NCBI GenBank assembly: GCA_034376725.1
Contig: JAXMJH010000092.1
Coordinates: 1-64,000, forward strand
Origin: UBA11164 sp034376725
GTDB lineage: Bacteria > Pseudomonadota > Gammaproteobacteria > Xanthomonadales > Xanthomonadaceae
DNA: 64,000 nt
Reading direction: 5' to 3'
The notes beneath the pieces were generated by a model. It had not been told where the DNA came from, did no database searches, and saw only the letters and a program-made list of their open reading frames with translations. The position numbers were made by a program, and so were the translations under genes. Positions 49,591 through 59,543 of this stretch are shown piece after piece. How positions within the stretch are numbered: position 1 is the first letter of the stretch; each line of letters opens with the position of its first letter.

Positions 49591-50949
49591 TCATCCGCCC
49601 TTGTCATCGGTTGGCGGCGGATCGCGCAGGACGCGCAGCGCCTGGCGCGCGACCAGGGCTGCGCCCAGCACCAGCACGGCCCACAACAGCCCCTGGCGCC
49701 ATCGCGGCCACGGGTCGGGCCGCAGCGCCGCTGCGCCGGCCGAAACGTGAGACGGCCCGAGTCGAGCCTCGGGCGGCAACCAGTCGGCTTGGGTCTGCTC
49801 GCGCACGCCGGCCAATACCGCGTCCAGCGGATACTCGGCCCGACGCGCCTGCGCGCTGCCGGCCGCAAGACGATACGGCGGCTCGCCTTCGGTCAGGATC
49901 ACGAACACATCCGGCAGGTAGACCGCTTCCAGCTCCGGCGCCTGGGCCAGCGCGGGCTGGCTGCGAATCCGCCAGTGGCTGGCGCGGGTCATCGCCAGAT
50001 CGACGCCGGGATTGGCCAGTTCGGCATCTTCGTCACCCAACCGAAACGCGGTCAGCGAGGCCAACTGGCGCCAGTCCGCCTGCTCGTCGTCGCGAACATC
50101 GATGAACAGCCGGGCGGCGCTGTTGGTGCCGGCCAGGCGCAGGTCCAGCCGATGCACCGGGATCGGGCCGATCAACCGATAGGTGAACTCGCCCGGCTCG
50201 CCGGTGGCGACGGCGTTGGTCAATCTGGTGCGCCGCTCCGGCGCCGCCGGCTCGATCCGGGCCGCCTGCTGACGCGTGATCGAGGCCAGCGTCGGCCAGC
50301 GATCACCTGCCGCCAGGTGCAGCCGCAGATAACGCTGCCCGGTCGCGCCGACCGCCAGGACACGCCGCTCGACCCGCAGGCCGTTTTCGGTCAGCGAAAC
50401 CAACGCCAGTCCGCGCGACAGCGGCTGCCAGCTCGACAGGTCATCGCTGGCCAGCACGTCGACGCGCACATTGACCGGACCGGGGGCGTCGCCCAGGTTC
50501 AACTGAAGCGCGGGCACCCGGGGTGGCTGTTCGCCAAGGTCGATCAGCAGATCGTGATGGGGTTCGGGCCGAACGGCGGGCCGGTTACCCAGCTCCAGCT
50601 CACGCAGTTCGCCGTCGGCGTCGCGACGCAGACGCAGCGTCAGGTCATCGGCCAGCGTGCCGTCGCTGCGCACCGGGAAACTCAGCCAGGCCACCGGCAG
50701 CCATTGGGCCGGCATCGGCACGACCGCGTTCAGCCGCGCCATCGGCAGGGCCGTACCGTCACCATTGAAAGCCGCGATGTCGGACAGGTCGGAACGCTGG
50801 GCCTCGGCGTAGACCGCCTCGTCGAGCACCACCCGAAAAGCGCCGCGCTGGCCCCCGGTTTCGATCGGCCAGACCGTGGCGAACTGCTCCGGCGCGGCCC
50901 AGCCGGCCAGCGGCAACAGGGTGAGCATCAGCCATGACCATCGTTTCAT
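49591..50949 (-). CDS. DUF3999 protein
   Basis: The protein is 452 residues. A signal peptide (SWLMLTLLPLAGWAAPEQF) is followed by a beta-rich periplasmic region with repeated GQRGAFRVVLDEAVYAEA-type strands, and a C-terminal membrane anchor (GLLWAVLVLGAALVARQAL). This is the DUF3999 layout. The family is nearly always next to a DUF2339 gene, as here, where the ATG overlaps the DUF2339 stop by four bases. Function is unknown; cell-envelope roles are assumed from location. Confidence 0.82.
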   Translation of the reverse strand: MKRWSWLMLTLLPLAGWAAPEQFATVWPIETGGQRGAFRVVLDEAVYAEAQRSDLSDIAAFNGDGTALPMARLNAVVPMPAQWLPVAWLSFPVRSDGTLADDLTLRLRRDADGELRELELGNRPAVRPEPHHDLLIDLGEQPPRVPALQLNLGDAPGPVNVRVDVLASDDLSSWQPLSRGLALVSLTENGLRVERRVLAVGATGQRYLRLHLAAGDRWPTLASITRQQAARIEPAAPERRTRLTNAVATGEPGEFTYRLIGPIPVHRLDLRLAGTNSAARLFIDVRDDEQADWRQLASLTAFRLGDEDAELANPGVDLAMTRASHWRIRSQPALAQAPELEAVYLPDVFVILTEGEPPYRLAAGSAQARRAEYPLDAVLAGVREQTQADWLPPEARLGPSHVSAGAAALRPDPWPRWRQGLLWAVLVLGAALVARQALRVLRDPPPTDDKGG

Positions 50950-53666
50950 GTCGAACTCCTGCGCGGCGGCGAGGGCGCCAGGCGGCCCACCGCAATCAAC
51001 AATAGGCCCACGGCCAGGAAAGAGACGATGCCCGGCAGATTCCCGAAGAACTGGCGGTCGATCACGATCAGCTTGAGCAGCACCACGCCGAGCAAGCCCG
51101 CGCCCATCGCCCACAGCGGCCAGTTTCCGCGCCGCGAACCGACGATCCAGGCGACCACGCCCAGGGCACACCAGACCACGGTCAGCGCGGTCTGCGCCAC
51201 TCGCTCGCCGAGCATCATCGGCGACCACTCCAGGCCGGCCAGATGATGACAGGCGCGCAGCGCCGACATCGACAGGCTGGCCCAGACGGCCAAGGCCCAC
51301 AGCGGCCAGCCGGGGCCGGTCGCCGGGCGGGCGCGCAGAAGCAGGGCGGCGGCCAGCAGTCCGGCGAGCAGGGCGAGTTCCAGCGGATTGAGCAGCGGCA
51401 GCCAGGGCAGCGGGGCGCTGGACCCGGCCAGAGTCTGGCCTTCGATCCAGGCCAGGCCCAGCACCGCCAGCAGCGCCGCGCGCCAGTGCCGGCGCCAGTC
51501 GATGAAAACATCGGCCAGCGGCCAGCCAGCCCAGTCCGGCCGGCGCCAGCCCAGCCACAGCAGCATCGCCAGCGGCAGCACCGATGCGGTGGCCAACCAG
51601 CCGTCGGCGACAATGCCGGCGTGCAGCAACGCCTGATGCAGACTGCTGCCCGCGCCGTAGGCCAGGGTCAGGGCGAGCGCGATGTGCGCCGCCGGCAGCA
51701 GTCGTGAGCGTGGCTCCCGCAGGGCGCGCAGCGCCAGCAACAGCACCAGCAGCAGCGGCCACCACAGCGCTTCCTCTCCGCCCAGCCAGGCCGGCCAGCG
51801 GCGCGAGCCATCGCTGATCAGGGCGATCGGCAGGACCAGTCCGGCAGCGCCGGCAATCGGCCAGGACAGACGCGGCCAGTCCAGCCTCGGCCGCAGCCAG
51901 GCCGCCAACACCGCGCTCAGCGCCACCCAGAGCGCCAGCCCGAGCGCGTCGGAATAGCCCGGCGGCCAATGCACGGCCAGACCGCGCAGCCCGGCCGCCG
52001 CCCACAGCAGCAGGCCGGCGGAAAACAGCGCGAGCGGCAATGGCTTGCGATTTTGCGGGCGGTCGTACAGCCACGCAGCAAACATCAGCGCACCGGCCAG
52101 CAGCAGCAGATTCATCGCCAGGCCGTCGATCACCGCGCCGCCGCCGCCACCATCCACCACCGAAAGCACCAGCGCAGCCCCGGCGAACAGCAGCAGCGCC
52201 AACCCGGCCAGCCGCAACCGTCGGCGGTCCTGCCGATGACCGAGCCACAGCATTGCCGCGCCCTCGAGCGACCAGGCGGCGGCCGTCCAGCCGGCCGAAA
52301 GCGCCAGCGGTATCGCCAGCGTGGCGAACGCCAGGCCCATGCCGGCGGTGGCCTGTGTCAGCCGGCGCAACCGCGCATGGCGCACGCACCACAGCGCCAG
52401 CGCGACATACACCGCAGCGGCGGCCAGCGCGCTCAGGGCCATCGGCATGCGTGCCTGATCGAGCAGCGCGGCCTGCATCGGCAGCGCCAGCAACGGCGTG
52501 CCGAACAGCAGCGTGCCGTCGACCCGTGCTTCGGTCATCCGACCGGCCAGCGCGTAAAGCACCGGAATCATCGAAAAGAACAGCCAGAACAGAATCAGGA
52601 ACGGTTCGACCGAGGCGAACAGTTCAGGTCGGTAGTATTGCCAGCCCCACACGCCGCCTACCGCGAAAGTGAATACGAAGCCCAGCAGATTGAGCGCCCG
52701 CCACGGCCGCAACCAGGCCACCAGCAGCACCGCAGCGTTGAGCACAGCGTAGTAGCCGAACAGCGCGACGTGGTCGCCCGATCCGGTCGACAACAGCACC
52801 GGCGCCGCATAGCCGCCAAAGAATCCGAGCACCGCCAACGCCGGGGCCGACTGACGCACCGCCAGCACGCAGGCGCCCGCCACCAGCACCAGCACCAGCG
52901 CGAAGGCCGGCAGCACCGGCAGCAGGCCGTACAGCCGGAACGCCGCAAAGATCACCAGCAGCAGCACGCCGATGGCGCCGCCTTGCAGACTCAGACCGAA
53001 CGCCGGCCGGTGCGCCGCATCGCGCAGGCCCCAGATCAGCCCGGCAATCGCCACGGAGGCAATCAGGCTGAGACGAAGCTCGATCGGAAGCAGAAGCAGG
53101 CCGGCATCCACCGCGTAGCGCAGCGCCCCGGCGATGCCGATCATCAGCACCAGCAGGCCCAGCTTGACCGGCACATTGCCCTCGAACAGCCAGCGCCGCG
53201 CCAGCCGCAAAGCGCTATCGATGCCGGTCGGCGCGCGCGGCGCATCCGCGGTGCGCGCGCCGACCGGCATCGCCGAGGCCGGTGGCGGTTGCGGTTGCGC
53301 CTCGGCACTGGACGCGACCGCACGCCCGACGCTGGCGTGGGCCGCCACCGGTGACCGCGCAGCGATTTCTTCTGAAGCTCGCGGCGCCGATCCGCCAGAC
53401 GTGTCGACCGCGTGCCGTTCGACCGATACCTCAGCAGCCGGCGGTGCCGATCCGGTTGCCGTTTGTCCTGACGCCCGCAGCGCGGTCAAGGCCACCGCCA
53501 TGCGCTCGACGCGGGCCTCCAGCCCCTGCACGCGCGCGCGCAAGCCCAGCCAGCTGCCCAACAGGCCGCCAAGGGCAGCACCCACGCTCAGGCCGAACAG
53601 CCAGCGACTGTCGCTCGCCAACGCCGAACCGAACACCGCGCCCAGCACCGCCAGAATCCATGCCAT
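50946..53666 (-). CDS. DUF2339 multi-spanning membrane protein
   Basis: The protein is 906 residues with about 25 hydrophobic segments (for example FVFTFAVGGVWGW, GLALWVALSAVLAAWL). The first 140 residues form a coiled coil and an Ala/Ser-rich linker. The DUF2339 family has LWGLRDAAHRPAFGLSLQGG and FGGYAAPVLLSTGSGDHVAL. The ATG at 53666 begins with a membrane segment; GGGGGGTGGGG precedes it. It forms a coupled pair with DUF3999. No biochemical role is known. Confidence 0.85.
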   Translation of the reverse strand: MAWILAVLGAVFGSALASDSRWLFGLSVGAALGGLLGSWLGLRARVQGLEARVERMAVALTALRASGQTATGSAPPAAEVSVERHAVDTSGGSAPRASEEIAARSPVAAHASVGRAVASSAEAQPQPPPASAMPVGARTADAPRAPTGIDSALRLARRWLFEGNVPVKLGLLVLMIGIAGALRYAVDAGLLLLPIELRLSLIASVAIAGLIWGLRDAAHRPAFGLSLQGGAIGVLLLVIFAAFRLYGLLPVLPAFALVLVLVAGACVLAVRQSAPALAVLGFFGGYAAPVLLSTGSGDHVALFGYYAVLNAAVLLVAWLRPWRALNLLGFVFTFAVGGVWGWQYYRPELFASVEPFLILFWLFFSMIPVLYALAGRMTEARVDGTLLFGTPLLALPMQAALLDQARMPMALSALAAAAVYVALALWCVRHARLRRLTQATAGMGLAFATLAIPLALSAGWTAAAWSLEGAAMLWLGHRQDRRRLRLAGLALLLFAGAALVLSVVDGGGGGAVIDGLAMNLLLLAGALMFAAWLYDRPQNRKPLPLALFSAGLLLWAAAGLRGLAVHWPPGYSDALGLALWVALSAVLAAWLRPRLDWPRLSWPIAGAAGLVLPIALISDGSRRWPAWLGGEEALWWPLLLVLLLALRALREPRSRLLPAAHIALALTLAYGAGSSLHQALLHAGIVADGWLATASVLPLAMLLWLGWRRPDWAGWPLADVFIDWRRHWRAALLAVLGLAWIEGQTLAGSSAPLPWLPLLNPLELALLAGLLAAALLLRARPATGPGWPLWALAVWASLSMSALRACHHLAGLEWSPMMLGERVAQTALTVVWCALGVVAWIVGSRRGNWPLWAMGAGLLGVVLLKLIVIDRQFFGNLPGIVSFLAVGLLLIAVGRLAPSPPRRSST

Positions 53667-53796
53667 GCCCCACCCCCCGGTAGACGACGCCTGGCGCCGT
53701 GTGGCGAGCATAGCAATGCCGCCGGCTCCGGTGGTCGAGTCGTGTAGCCCTGACCGACACCTGGCGGCAAAGCGAACCGCAGCTTGCGCCGCGCGA

Positions 53797-54456
53797 TCAG
53801 CCCGGCTTGGGCGCATCGGCGGCCAACTGCCGCAGCGCCTGCTCGAACATCTCCACCGGCTGTCCGCCCTGGATCAGGTGACGCGCATTGAACACCACCG
53901 ACGGCACCGCGCGGATGCCCTGGCTGGTGTAGAACCGCTCGTGCTCGCGCACCTCGGCGGCATAGGCGTCGGTCTCCAGAATCTGTCGCGCCCGATCGCC
54001 ATCCAGACCGGCCGCCACGGCAAGCGCGACCAGCGTTTCATGATCGGCCGGGTTGCCGCCCTCGCTGAAATAGCTGCGCAGCAGGGCCAGCTTGAGCGCG
54101 CGCTGCCTGCCCTCCAGCCCGGCCCAATGCAGCAGCCGATGGGCATCGAAGGTGTTGTAGATCCGCCCGCCGGGCCGACCCTTGAAGGTGAAACCCAGCG
54201 CCTCGCCGCGCTGGCGGATCTGCTCGCGATTGTCGGCCACCTGGGCCAGGGTGATGCCGTACTTGCGCATCATGTGCGCATCCAGGTCTTCGCCTTCGGC
54301 CGGCATGTCCGGGTTGAGTTCGAACGGCTGGAAATTCAGTTCCACCTTCGCCTCATCGCCAACCCGCTCGATGGCCTGCTCCAGGGCCAGCAGACCGATG
54401 GCGCACCAGGGGCAGGACACATCCGAGACAAAATCGATGCGGATGGGATTGGACAT
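53797..54456 (-). CDS. FrnE-type DsbA-family oxidoreductase
   Basis: The protein is 219 residues. It has a thioredoxin fold with the redox motif DVSCPWCAIGLLAL (CPWC) near residue 14, then PFELNPDMPAEGEDL and an all-helical insertion, ending GIRAVPSVVFNARHLIQGGQ. That is the FrnE/HCCA isomerase-like subgroup; it lacks a signal peptide and is cytoplasmic. FrnE members act in oxidative-stress disulfide exchange. AAGGAGTTGTGCA precedes the ATG at 54456. Confidence 0.9.
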   Translation of the reverse strand: MSNPIRIDFVSDVSCPWCAIGLLALEQAIERVGDEAKVELNFQPFELNPDMPAEGEDLDAHMMRKYGITLAQVADNREQIRQRGEALGFTFKGRPGGRIYNTFDAHRLLHWAGLEGRQRALKLALLRSYFSEGGNPADHETLVALAVAAGLDGDRARQILETDAYAAEVREHERFYTSQGIRAVPSVVFNARHLIQGGQPVEMFEQALRQLAADAPKPG

Positions 54457-54812
54457 TGCACAACTCCTTGGCAGGAAACCTGGAATCGTACCAGCCGCTC
54501 ACTGCCGGACGCGATTCGGCGGCACCCATCGGCTGGCTCGACCCCGTGCGCTTCACTCAGGCCTGAACAGGAAGCGGGATTTGTGTGACGGATCTGCGCG
54601 GCCTCGCCCGCACCATCGAATAGCTTGTGCCGGTCGAGTGGCCCAGTTCGAGCCACCGGCTGCAAGCCGGGGCCGCCGGATGCAGAGGTTCTCAGGACAG
54701 ATAAGTCGTGCCGGATCAAAGGTCGACGCGCAGCGATGCTGCGGATGAGGAATCGGCGAAGAGGCTGACTGCGCCAATGGAGTTGCCACCCGATCTGCCA
54801 AACTCCGACAGG
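54457..54812. other. Gene-free interval
   Basis: About 356 bases between the FrnE-type gene and the cupin gene hold no open frame with homology. No hairpin with T-run or tRNA-like fold is seen. It may contain the FrnE promoter, though I find no clear -10/-35 pair. Confidence 0.5.
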
Positions 54813-55196
54813 CTACCCGACCGGACGCAGTTGATCGGCCAGGGAGCGGGTTTTCTCGGTCATCATGTCGCCGGTGTGCAGGGTGGATTTGCGCTCGATC
54901 AGCATCACCTGACACTCCTGTTCGGCCACCGGGTTGTGGCGGACGCCCTTGGGCACCACGAACAACTCGCCTTCTCGCAACTCGACCGCAGCATCCTCCA
55001 TCTCGATGCGCGGGCTGCCCGTGAGCACGTAAAACAGCTCGTCCTCGTCGGCGTGCGCATGCCAGCCGAGAGCCCCGTGCAGCTTGGCCACCTTGACGTA
55101 CGCATCGTCGAGTTCCGCAACGACGCGCGGCGACCACAATTCAGTGAGCGATGCCGCCAATTTTTGAGGCGAGACAGCGTGTGGCACGGTTTTCAC
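54813..55196 (-). CDS. Small cupin-domain protein
   Basis: The protein is 127 residues. Cupin motifs are HAHADEDELFYVLTGSPRIE (metal-binding His and Glu) and FVVPKGVRHNPVAEQECQVM. The start is taken as the GTG at 55196 because the recognised family begins nearby (KLAASLTELWSPRVVAELDD); the frame remains open to 55304 without homology. Cupins of this size often have unknown function. It converges with no gene; the tRNA lies upstream. Confidence 0.75.
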   Translation of the reverse strand: MKTVPHAVSPQKLAASLTELWSPRVVAELDDAYVKVAKLHGALGWHAHADEDELFYVLTGSPRIEMEDAAVELREGELFVVPKGVRHNPVAEQECQVMLIERKSTLHTGDMMTEKTRSLADQLRPVG

Positions 55197-55371
55197 TCCC
55201 GTCTGGGCGATGAAGCATTGGCTGCGGGGGCCGCCCAATCGCCCCGCTGGGCCGACGCCCGACGACATCGGGACGAAGCCTCGGTCTGGAACTGCCTGAA
55301 CCAACGATGCGTACCAGGCCCGGTCGCTTCGTCAGGCCGGCCCCTGCTTTCGAGGGCGAATGGACGACGAC

Positions 55372-55447
55372 TGGTGGGCCCACCAGGATTCGAACCTGGA
55401 ACCAAAGGATTATGAGTCCTCTGCTCTAACCGTTGAGCTATAGGCCC
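55372..55447 (-). tRNA. tRNA with CAT anticodon, probably tRNA-Ile2
   Basis: The minus-strand cloverleaf GGGCCTA ... TGGGCCC-ACCA is 76 bases with encoded CCA. The anticodon stem-loop AGGA-CTCATAA-TCCT gives CAT. The acceptor and anticodon stems resemble tRNA-Ile2 (whose C34 is modified by TilS to lysidine) more than elongator tRNA-Met, and proximity to rpoD is also seen for ileX in enterobacteria. An initiator tRNA is excluded by the paired first acceptor base. Identity between Ile2 and Met is not certain. Confidence 0.9.
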
Positions 55448-55492
55448 GGTGCCGGGATGTGTATCGTCGCTGTTTGCGGTGGCGGAAACAAC

Positions 55493-55514
55493 GAGCCCCG
55501 CGGGTGCGGGGCTC
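55493..55514 (-). terminator. Terminator of rpoD
   Basis: GAGCCCCGC and GCGGGGCTC form a nine-base-pair stem around a four-base loop. On the rpoD strand it is followed by GTTGTTT. It lies 24 bases after the rpoD stop. Confidence 0.7.
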
Positions 55515-55538
55515 GGCGAAGGTGCGTCGCGCGGGGGC

Positions 55539-57380
<1,842 letters not shown>

Positions 57381-57394
57381 AGCGTGCAGGTGTC

Positions 57395-57426
57395 CGTAAG
57401 CCGGCGCGGGCCGTAAGCCGGCGCGG
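57395..57426 (-). repeat. Tandem 15-base repeat in the rpoD leader
   Basis: CCGCGCCGGCTTACG occurs at 57412-57426 and 57395-57409 on the minus strand, separated by two bases (GC). A third perfect copy is at 49489-49503. All three precede a gene by less than 90 bases in the same orientation. Confidence 0.75.
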
Positions 57427-57447
57427 AAGGGGAAAGTGGAACGCTCC

Positions 57448-57456
57448 AGTATATCA
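57448..57456 (-). promoter_or_regulatory. Extended -10 promoter of rpoD
   Basis: TGATATACT on the minus strand is an extended -10 (TG-N-TATACT). No good -35 is visible. The expected start gives a leader of about 60 bases that contains the two 15-base repeats. Confidence 0.55.
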
Positions 57457-57503
57457 GAACGCGGTAGTACAGACGATCAGGACAGGAGCGGGAAGGCAAA
57501 GGT

Positions 57504-57941
57504 TCAGGATTCGAGCCAGAACGTCACCGGCCCATCATTGACCAGCTCAACACTCATATGGGCGCCGAAACGGCCGATTTCCACCCCCGGATGGCGTTGG
57601 CGGCACAGAGCCACCAGCCGGTTGAAGCCCCGTTCAGCCTGCTCGGGGCTGGCCGCTGCGGTGAAGCTCGGCCGACGGCCCTTGCGCGTGTCGGCGGCCA
57701 GGGTGAACTGGCTGACCAGCAGCAGACCGCCCCCGGTATCGGCCAGGGAGAGGTTCATCCGGCCCTGCGAATCGGCAAATACCCGGTATTCCAGCAGCCG
57801 CTCGGCCATCCGCGCGATGCGCGGTTCATCGTCGTCCGGCTGCATCGCCACCAGCGCCAGCAGGCCCGGGCCGATGGCGCCCACGGCGATTCCCTCGACG
57901 CTGACGCTGGCCTGGGTGACGCGTTGGATGAGGGCGATCAT
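57504..57941 (-). CDS. dtd: D-aminoacyl-tRNA deacylase
   Basis: The protein is 145 residues, full length. It removes D-amino acids from mischarged tRNA. MIALIQRVTQASVSVEG at the start, SQFTLAADTRKGRRPSF in the middle and VNDGPVTFWLES (the Gly-cisPro-type motif is represented by DGP) at the end are diagnostic. The ATG at 57941 is preceded directly by G-rich heptads and no ribosome site. Confidence 0.94.
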   Translation of the reverse strand: MIALIQRVTQASVSVEGIAVGAIGPGLLALVAMQPDDDEPRIARMAERLLEYRVFADSQGRMNLSLADTGGGLLLVSQFTLAADTRKGRRPSFTAAASPEQAERGFNRLVALCRQRHPGVEIGRFGAHMSVELVNDGPVTFWLES

Positions 57942-57943
57942 TC

Positions 57944-57971
57944 GGGAGTCGGGAGTCGGGATTTGGGATTC
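57944..57971 (+). repeat. G-rich heptad repeat upstream of dtd
   Basis: GGGAGTC, GGGAGTC, GGGATTT and GGGATTC follow in register, giving four GGG tracts separated by four-base spacers. That can form a G-quadruplex on the plus strand. It ends three bases from the dtd start codon. Confidence 0.7.
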
Positions 57972-58047
57972 GGCGGACGGCGGACGGTAATCGTGGCGGT
58001 GGGTCGAAGGGTAGCGCATTGGTTTCGGGTTTGGCGGGGTAGGCGGC

Positions 58048-58053
58048 TACACT
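58048..58053 (+). promoter_or_regulatory. -10 element for a leaderless lpxL-like transcript
   Basis: TACACT is followed by TTGGCG and the GTG at 58060. This supports the GTG at 58060 over a TTG at 58054. Confidence 0.5.
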
Positions 58054-58059
58054 TTGGCG

Positions 58060-59016
58060 GTGAGTGCGCGCGTTTTTGCCGAAGTCGTATTTTCCCTGAT
58101 CTGGCTGCTTGGCCGCGTGCCGGGCACGGCCCGGCGCGGGCTGGCGTGGGCCGGTGCGGCGCTGTGGTCGGGCCTGGCGTTGCGCGAGTTCAAAGTCGCC
58201 CGGCGCAATCTGGCGCTGATCGAGCCGGGTGCCAGTCCGCTCGAACGGGACGCCCGGGCGCGCGCGGCAGTTCACGGCATGGCGCTGAATTTCTTCGACA
58301 CGCTGGCGATCTGGAGCCGCCCGCCGGCGCGCAATCTGACGCGGATTCGCGCACGACACGGCGAATCGCAGTTTCTCGATGCGCTCGAGTCGGGCCAGGG
58401 GCTGATCGTGGCTGCGCCGCACTACGGCAACTGGGAACTGCTCAACCAGTACCTGGCCAGTCGGTGCCGGATCGCCATCGTGTACCGGCCACCGGACTCG
58501 AGAATCGGCGATGCGCTGCTCCAGCGGCTGCGACGCGGCGATGCGGTGACCCAGGTGCGCGCCGAGGCCGGCGGGGTGCGCGCGCTGTTTCGCACGCTCA
58601 AGGCGGGCGGCGCGGTCGGCATTCTGCCCGACCAGCAGCCCAAGTCGGGCGACGGTGCCTTCGCGCCGTTCTTCGGCAAGCCGGCGTTGACCATGACGCT
58701 GATCCAGCGCCTGGCGCAGCGCACCGGCGCGCGGGTGCTGTTCGCGTTTTGCGAGCGACGCGCGGACGGCGACTTCGACTTGCATTTCAGCGCCGCCGGT
58801 CCGGCGGTCGCCGACCCCGACCCGGAACGCGCCGCCCGGGCGCTCAACCAAGGGGTCGAGGCGATCGCCCGGCGTGACTTCCGCCAGTATCAATGGACCT
58901 ACAAACGCTACACACTGCGGCCGGTGGGGTCGGGCGAAACCAATCCGTACTGGCCAGAATGCTATTCGCGGCGCGCCGTGCGCCGGCATGCGAAATCGAC
59001 CGGGGACAGCGCGTGA
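58060..59016 (+). CDS. LpxL-type lipid A late acyltransferase
   Basis: The protein is 318 residues. It has an N-terminal membrane anchor (EVVFSLIWLLGRVPG), the HTRB catalytic motif VAAPHYGNWELLNQYLASR (His-x4-Glu) and GILPDQQPKSGDG with the second conserved motif. It transfers a secondary acyl chain from acyl-ACP to lipid A at the inner membrane. It begins a three-gene unit with two bacterial-PH proteins (GTGA overlap, then a 17-base overlap). The specific acyl position (LpxL versus LpxM) is not determined. Confidence 0.88.
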   Translation: MSARVFAEVVFSLIWLLGRVPGTARRGLAWAGAALWSGLALREFKVARRNLALIEPGASPLERDARARAAVHGMALNFFDTLAIWSRPPARNLTRIRARHGESQFLDALESGQGLIVAAPHYGNWELLNQYLASRCRIAIVYRPPDSRIGDALLQRLRRGDAVTQVRAEAGGVRALFRTLKAGGAVGILPDQQPKSGDGAFAPFFGKPALTMTLIQRLAQRTGARVLFAFCERRADGDFDLHFSAAGPAVADPDPERAARALNQGVEAIARRDFRQYQWTYKRYTLRPVGSGETNPYWPECYSRRAVRRHAKSTGDSA

Positions 59017-59543
59017 CCGACACCGAAGCAACCGACTTTGCCGCGCCGCCGCAGCCCGGCGACCTGCCCTGGCAGGCACTGCCCGATGAGGCCAGGTTGG
59101 TCTATCGATTGACCGGCGCACTGACCGCACTGGCGCTCGGCGCGGGGCTGGCGCTGCTGCCGTTTGTGGTTCATCTCAGGCGACTGGACCCGCTGGTCAT
59201 GGCGGCGGCGGTTGGCGCCATCTTGTTGGCTGCGGGTCTGGTTGGCGGCTGGCTGGGCGGGTTGCGCCATGGTCGGGTATTCATGCGGCTGGACGTCGAT
59301 GGCCTGCAGGTCAGGCGCGGGCTGTGCTGGCGCAGCGAAACCCGGGTACCGCGCAGTCGCGTTCAGCACATCGACATCGAACGTGGGCCATTACTCCGTC
59401 GTCGCGGACTGGCCACCCTGGTGGTGCACACCGCCGGCACCCGGCTGAATGCCGTGCGGGTCGTCGGCCTCGGCGACCACGATGCCCGGCGACTTCGCGA
59501 TGTGCTGGTCGATCGCGAGGGTGCCGATGACGATGCCGTCTGA
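59013..59543 (+). CDS. Bacterial PH-domain membrane protein, YdbS type
   Basis: The protein is 176 residues. Two membrane segments (LTALALGAGLALLPFVVHL and AAVGAILLAAGLVGGWLGG) precede one bPH2 domain: GLQVRRGLCWRSETRVPRSR, VQHIDIERGPLLRRRGLATL. GTG at 59013 overlaps the acyltransferase stop. It pairs with the YdbT-type protein that follows, the usual arrangement. Function of the pair is unknown; peptide or lipid A export has been suggested for relatives. Confidence 0.85.
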   Translation: MTDTEATDFAAPPQPGDLPWQALPDEARLVYRLTGALTALALGAGLALLPFVVHLRRLDPLVMAAAVGAILLAAGLVGGWLGGLRHGRVFMRLDVDGLQVRRGLCWRSETRVPRSRVQHIDIERGPLLRRRGLATLVVHTAGTRLNAVRVVGLGDHDARRLRDVLVDREGADDDAV

